A stretch of DNA of 7,374 nucleotides. Origin: Dysgonomonas sp. (GTDB taxonomy: Bacteria > Bacteroidota > Bacteroidia > Bacteroidales > Dysgonomonadaceae). Location: NCBI GenBank assembly GCA_030151105.1, contig JASLEN010000313.1, positions 1 to 7,374 on the forward strand, read 5' to 3'. Both the position numbers and the translations under genes were made by a program. This document shows, piece after piece, positions 5,752-7,374 of this stretch (its first letter is position 1; every line of letters begins with the position of its first letter). Under the pieces are notes generated by a model. That model saw only the letters and a program-made list of their open reading frames with translations. It had not been told where the DNA came from and did not search any database.

Positions 5752-6866
5752 TTTATCTCATAAATACTGCCAGGTAAGTTTTTTACTAAGCCTTTCATTT
5801 CTAATTCAAGGAGAGTGGAGAATAATTGAAATGCGGGAATTGATAACTCTTTGGATATTTGATCTATATGCTTGGCTCCTTCAAGGTTTAGTTTATCAAT
5901 GATATTTTGTTCTTCTGTTGAAAGATCAATGAAAAGTTGCTGTTGCTTAGGTAATTTACTCTTCTTAGATTTACTATCCCAATTCATTTGTTGTATGAAT
6001 TGTTCTGCCGAAAGTAAAATGTCAGCTTTGTGGTTGGCTATAAGATTATTGCATCCCTCAGAACGCTTATCAGTATTCCGTCCAGGTAATGCAAATACAT
6101 CTTTACAATAGGAGCTAGCTATCTCTGCTGTAATTAAAGAACCTCCCTTCTTATTTGACTCTATGATGATTACAGCATCTGACATACCAGCTACGATTCT
6201 ATTTCGCTTTACAAAATTGTACTTGTCGGGTTCTGTTCTACTAGGGAACTCAGTTAATAGTCCTCCATTTTCTAACATTTCTATTGCAGTTTGTCTGTGT
6301 GCTGATGGGTAAATACGATCTAAACCATGGGCAAGGACTCCAATGGTGGCTAAACCATTTTTGAGAGCAGCTTGATGTGCACATATATCTATTCCATAGG
6401 CTAATCCACTGACTATTATAGCATCTGGAAGTATTCTAGAAAGTTCTACTAAAAATGTTTCACAAAAATTATTTCCATAGTGAGTTGAATTTCTTGTACC
6501 TACAATACTGATAAGCTTTTCTTTATTAAAGTCTGTATTTCCTTTGAAATACAATAGTATAGGTGAGTCTATACAGTCCGATAATCTCTTTGGATATCTC
6601 TCTTCTGTTGTAAAATAAGTTTGGATATTATTTTTTCGGACAAACTCTAGCTCCTTTTCGGCTTTTCGTAAGACTTCAGGGTTGAGAATTTCGTTAGCTA
6701 GGTTGCTTGAGATACCTTGTATACTAGCTAAGGACTTCCTAGAGGATTTGAATATAGACTCTTCGTCTCCAACTATTTGTAGTAAATTTTTTCCAATGAT
6801 ATCGCCCACTCCTGTAATTTGAGTGAGAGCAATTTGGTATAAAAGTTTGTTGTCAGGTGTATTCAT
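5748..6866 (-). CDS. dprA: DNA-processing protein DprA (Smf)
   Basis: DprA binds single-stranded DNA in the cytoplasm and loads RecA on it, mainly during natural transformation. The 372 residues show the three expected parts. Residues about 10-62 carry two helix-hairpin-helix-like turns (ITGVGDIIG, IQGISS). Residues about 80-290 are the Rossmann-like DprA/Smf core, with ISIVGTRNSTHYG (119-131), SGLAYGIDICAH (153-164), IGVLAHGLDRIYP (175-187), LTEFP (204-208), FVKRNRIVAGMSD (218-230), ESNKKGGSLITAEIA (236-250) and VFALPGR (257-263). Residues about 312-370 are a winged-helix C-terminal domain. Length is full and no core motif is broken. The ATG lies 4 bp after the lolD stop, so the two are co-transcribed. 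DprA is also found in bacteria not known to be competent, so presence alone does not prove transformability. Confidence 0.96.
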   Translation of the reverse strand: MNTPDNKLLYQIALTQITGVGDIIGKNLLQIVGDEESIFKSSRKSLASIQGISSNLANEILNPEVLRKAEKELEFVRKNNIQTYFTTEERYPKRLSDCIDSPILLYFKGNTDFNKEKLISIVGTRNSTHYGNNFCETFLVELSRILPDAIIVSGLAYGIDICAHQAALKNGLATIGVLAHGLDRIYPSAHRQTAIEMLENGGLLTEFPSRTEPDKYNFVKRNRIVAGMSDAVIIIESNKKGGSLITAEIASSYCKDVFALPGRNTDKRSEGCNNLIANHKADILLSAEQFIQQMNWDSKSKKSKLPKQQQLFIDLSTEEQNIIDKLNLEGAKHIDQISKELSIPAFQLFSTLLELEMKGLVKNLPGSIYEIK

Positions 6867-6870
6867 TTTG

Positions 6871-7374
6871 TTATCTCAAATCCTCTTTGTTTACTATCAT
6901 GCCATCTTGCATATAAATTGTTCTGTCAGTGGTTTGAGCAAGTTGGTCATCATGAGTTACGATGACAAAAGTTTGACCTATTTCATCTCTCAATCTAAAA
7001 AAAAGTTGATGAAGCTCTTCTTTATTTTCTGTATCTAAACTCCCTGATGGTTCGTCTGCTAGAATTACAGTTGGTCTGTTTATTAGGGCACGAGCAACTG
7101 CTATTCTTTGTTTCTCTCCACCCGAAAGTTCATTGGGTTTATGATGTGCTCTGTCATTCAAACCTAGCATATTTAGTAGCTCTTTAGCATCATTCTCTGC
7201 TTGTTTTTCTTTCGTTTTGGCTATCAATGCAGGTATCATAATGTTTTCGAGTGCTGTAAACTCTGGCAGTAGCTGATGAAATTGAAAAACAAAGCCGATA
7301 CTTTTATTTCTAAATTCAGAGATTTTTTTATCATTTAGATTGTTGATAATTTTCTCATTGTAGGCGATGCTCCC
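6871..7374 (-). CDS. lolD: Lipoprotein-releasing ABC ATPase LolD (N-terminus beyond the right edge)
   Basis: The C-terminal 167 residues of a MacB/LolD-type ATPase; the frame stays open to the right edge. About 50-60 N-terminal residues, including Walker A, lie outside the window. Counting from the edge, the fragment shows the Q-loop FVFQFHQLLPEFTALENI (28-45), which is characteristic of LolD, then signature LSGGEKQ (83-89), Walker B VILADEP (103-109), D-loop SGSLD (110-114) and H-loop VTH with H141. All visible ATPase residues are intact. LolD powers LolC/E-type membrane partners that release lipoproteins from the inner membrane; no such partner is visible here, so it may be encoded elsewhere. 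An internal ATG at 7239 is not the start, because conserved LolD sequence continues upstream of it. dprA follows after 4 bp. The alternative is another MacB-family exporter ATPase. Confidence 0.88.
   Translation of the reverse strand, partial: GSIAYNEKIINNLNDKKISEFRNKSIGFVFQFHQLLPEFTALENIMIPALIAKTKEKQAENDAKELLNMLGLNDRAHHKPNELSGGEKQRIAVARALINRPTVILADEPSGSLDTENKEELHQLFFRLRDEIGQTFVIVTHDDQLAQTTDRTIYMQDGMIVNKEDLR

Noticed and set aside
5872..6111. A 79-residue rightward open frame
   Set aside because: It is antisense to dprA, which has all its motifs, and looks like a chance frame.
6823..7038. A 71-residue rightward open frame with a hydrophobic start
   Set aside because: It crosses the dprA-lolD junction antisense to both genes, so it is best explained as a shadow of their coding.
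6871..7239. A complete 122-residue protein starting at ATG 7239
   Set aside because: The frame stays open to the right edge and encodes the conserved LolD Q-loop region upstream of that ATG, so this is an internal methionine.

Overview
The window reads as chromosomal DNA from a member of the Bacteroidota, most likely order Bacteroidales. The evidence is low overall GC, A/T-rich leaders without clear Shine-Dalgarno sequences, promoter-like TAnnTTTG boxes of the Bacteroides type, a porin of the Porin_O_P kind, and a LolD/DprA pair whose sequences fit that phylum. The species cannot be fixed from the sequence. No tRNA, rRNA, CRISPR array, insertion sequence or phage gene was seen.

Layout. At the left edge (37-73) a perfect 14-bp hairpin, T-rich on both strands, ends a leftward operon. 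That operon (2742 to 92, minus strand) has two genes: an ABC ATPase with an added N-terminal region and an unusual H-loop, then a membrane protein with about eight helices and a large tyrosine-rich extracytoplasmic domain. Together they look like a two-gene ABC system of unknown substrate. A 382-bp non-coding divergent region (2743-3124) follows, with a candidate promoter in each direction. Rightward from 3125 is a porin O/P-type outer-membrane channel with its own terminator at 4342-4371. Just after it, a separate candidate promoter (4376-4406) drives a coupled pair: a TauE/SafE-family permease and a small DUF1634-type membrane protein that overlap by one base.

A second bidirectional terminator (5715-5751) separates this pair from a leftward operon entering from the right edge: lolD (lipoprotein-release ATPase, truncated by the window edge), then dprA (ssDNA-binding and RecA-loading protein) only 4 bp later.

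How the genes work together. The porin, TauE-like permease and DUF1634 protein could form a path for small anions across the outer and inner membranes. This is inferred from adjacency only, because a terminator and a new promoter lie between porin and permease. The ABC pair is probably one machine. lolD and dprA share a transcript but have no evident common function. The least familiar element is the ABC pair; everything else belongs to known families.
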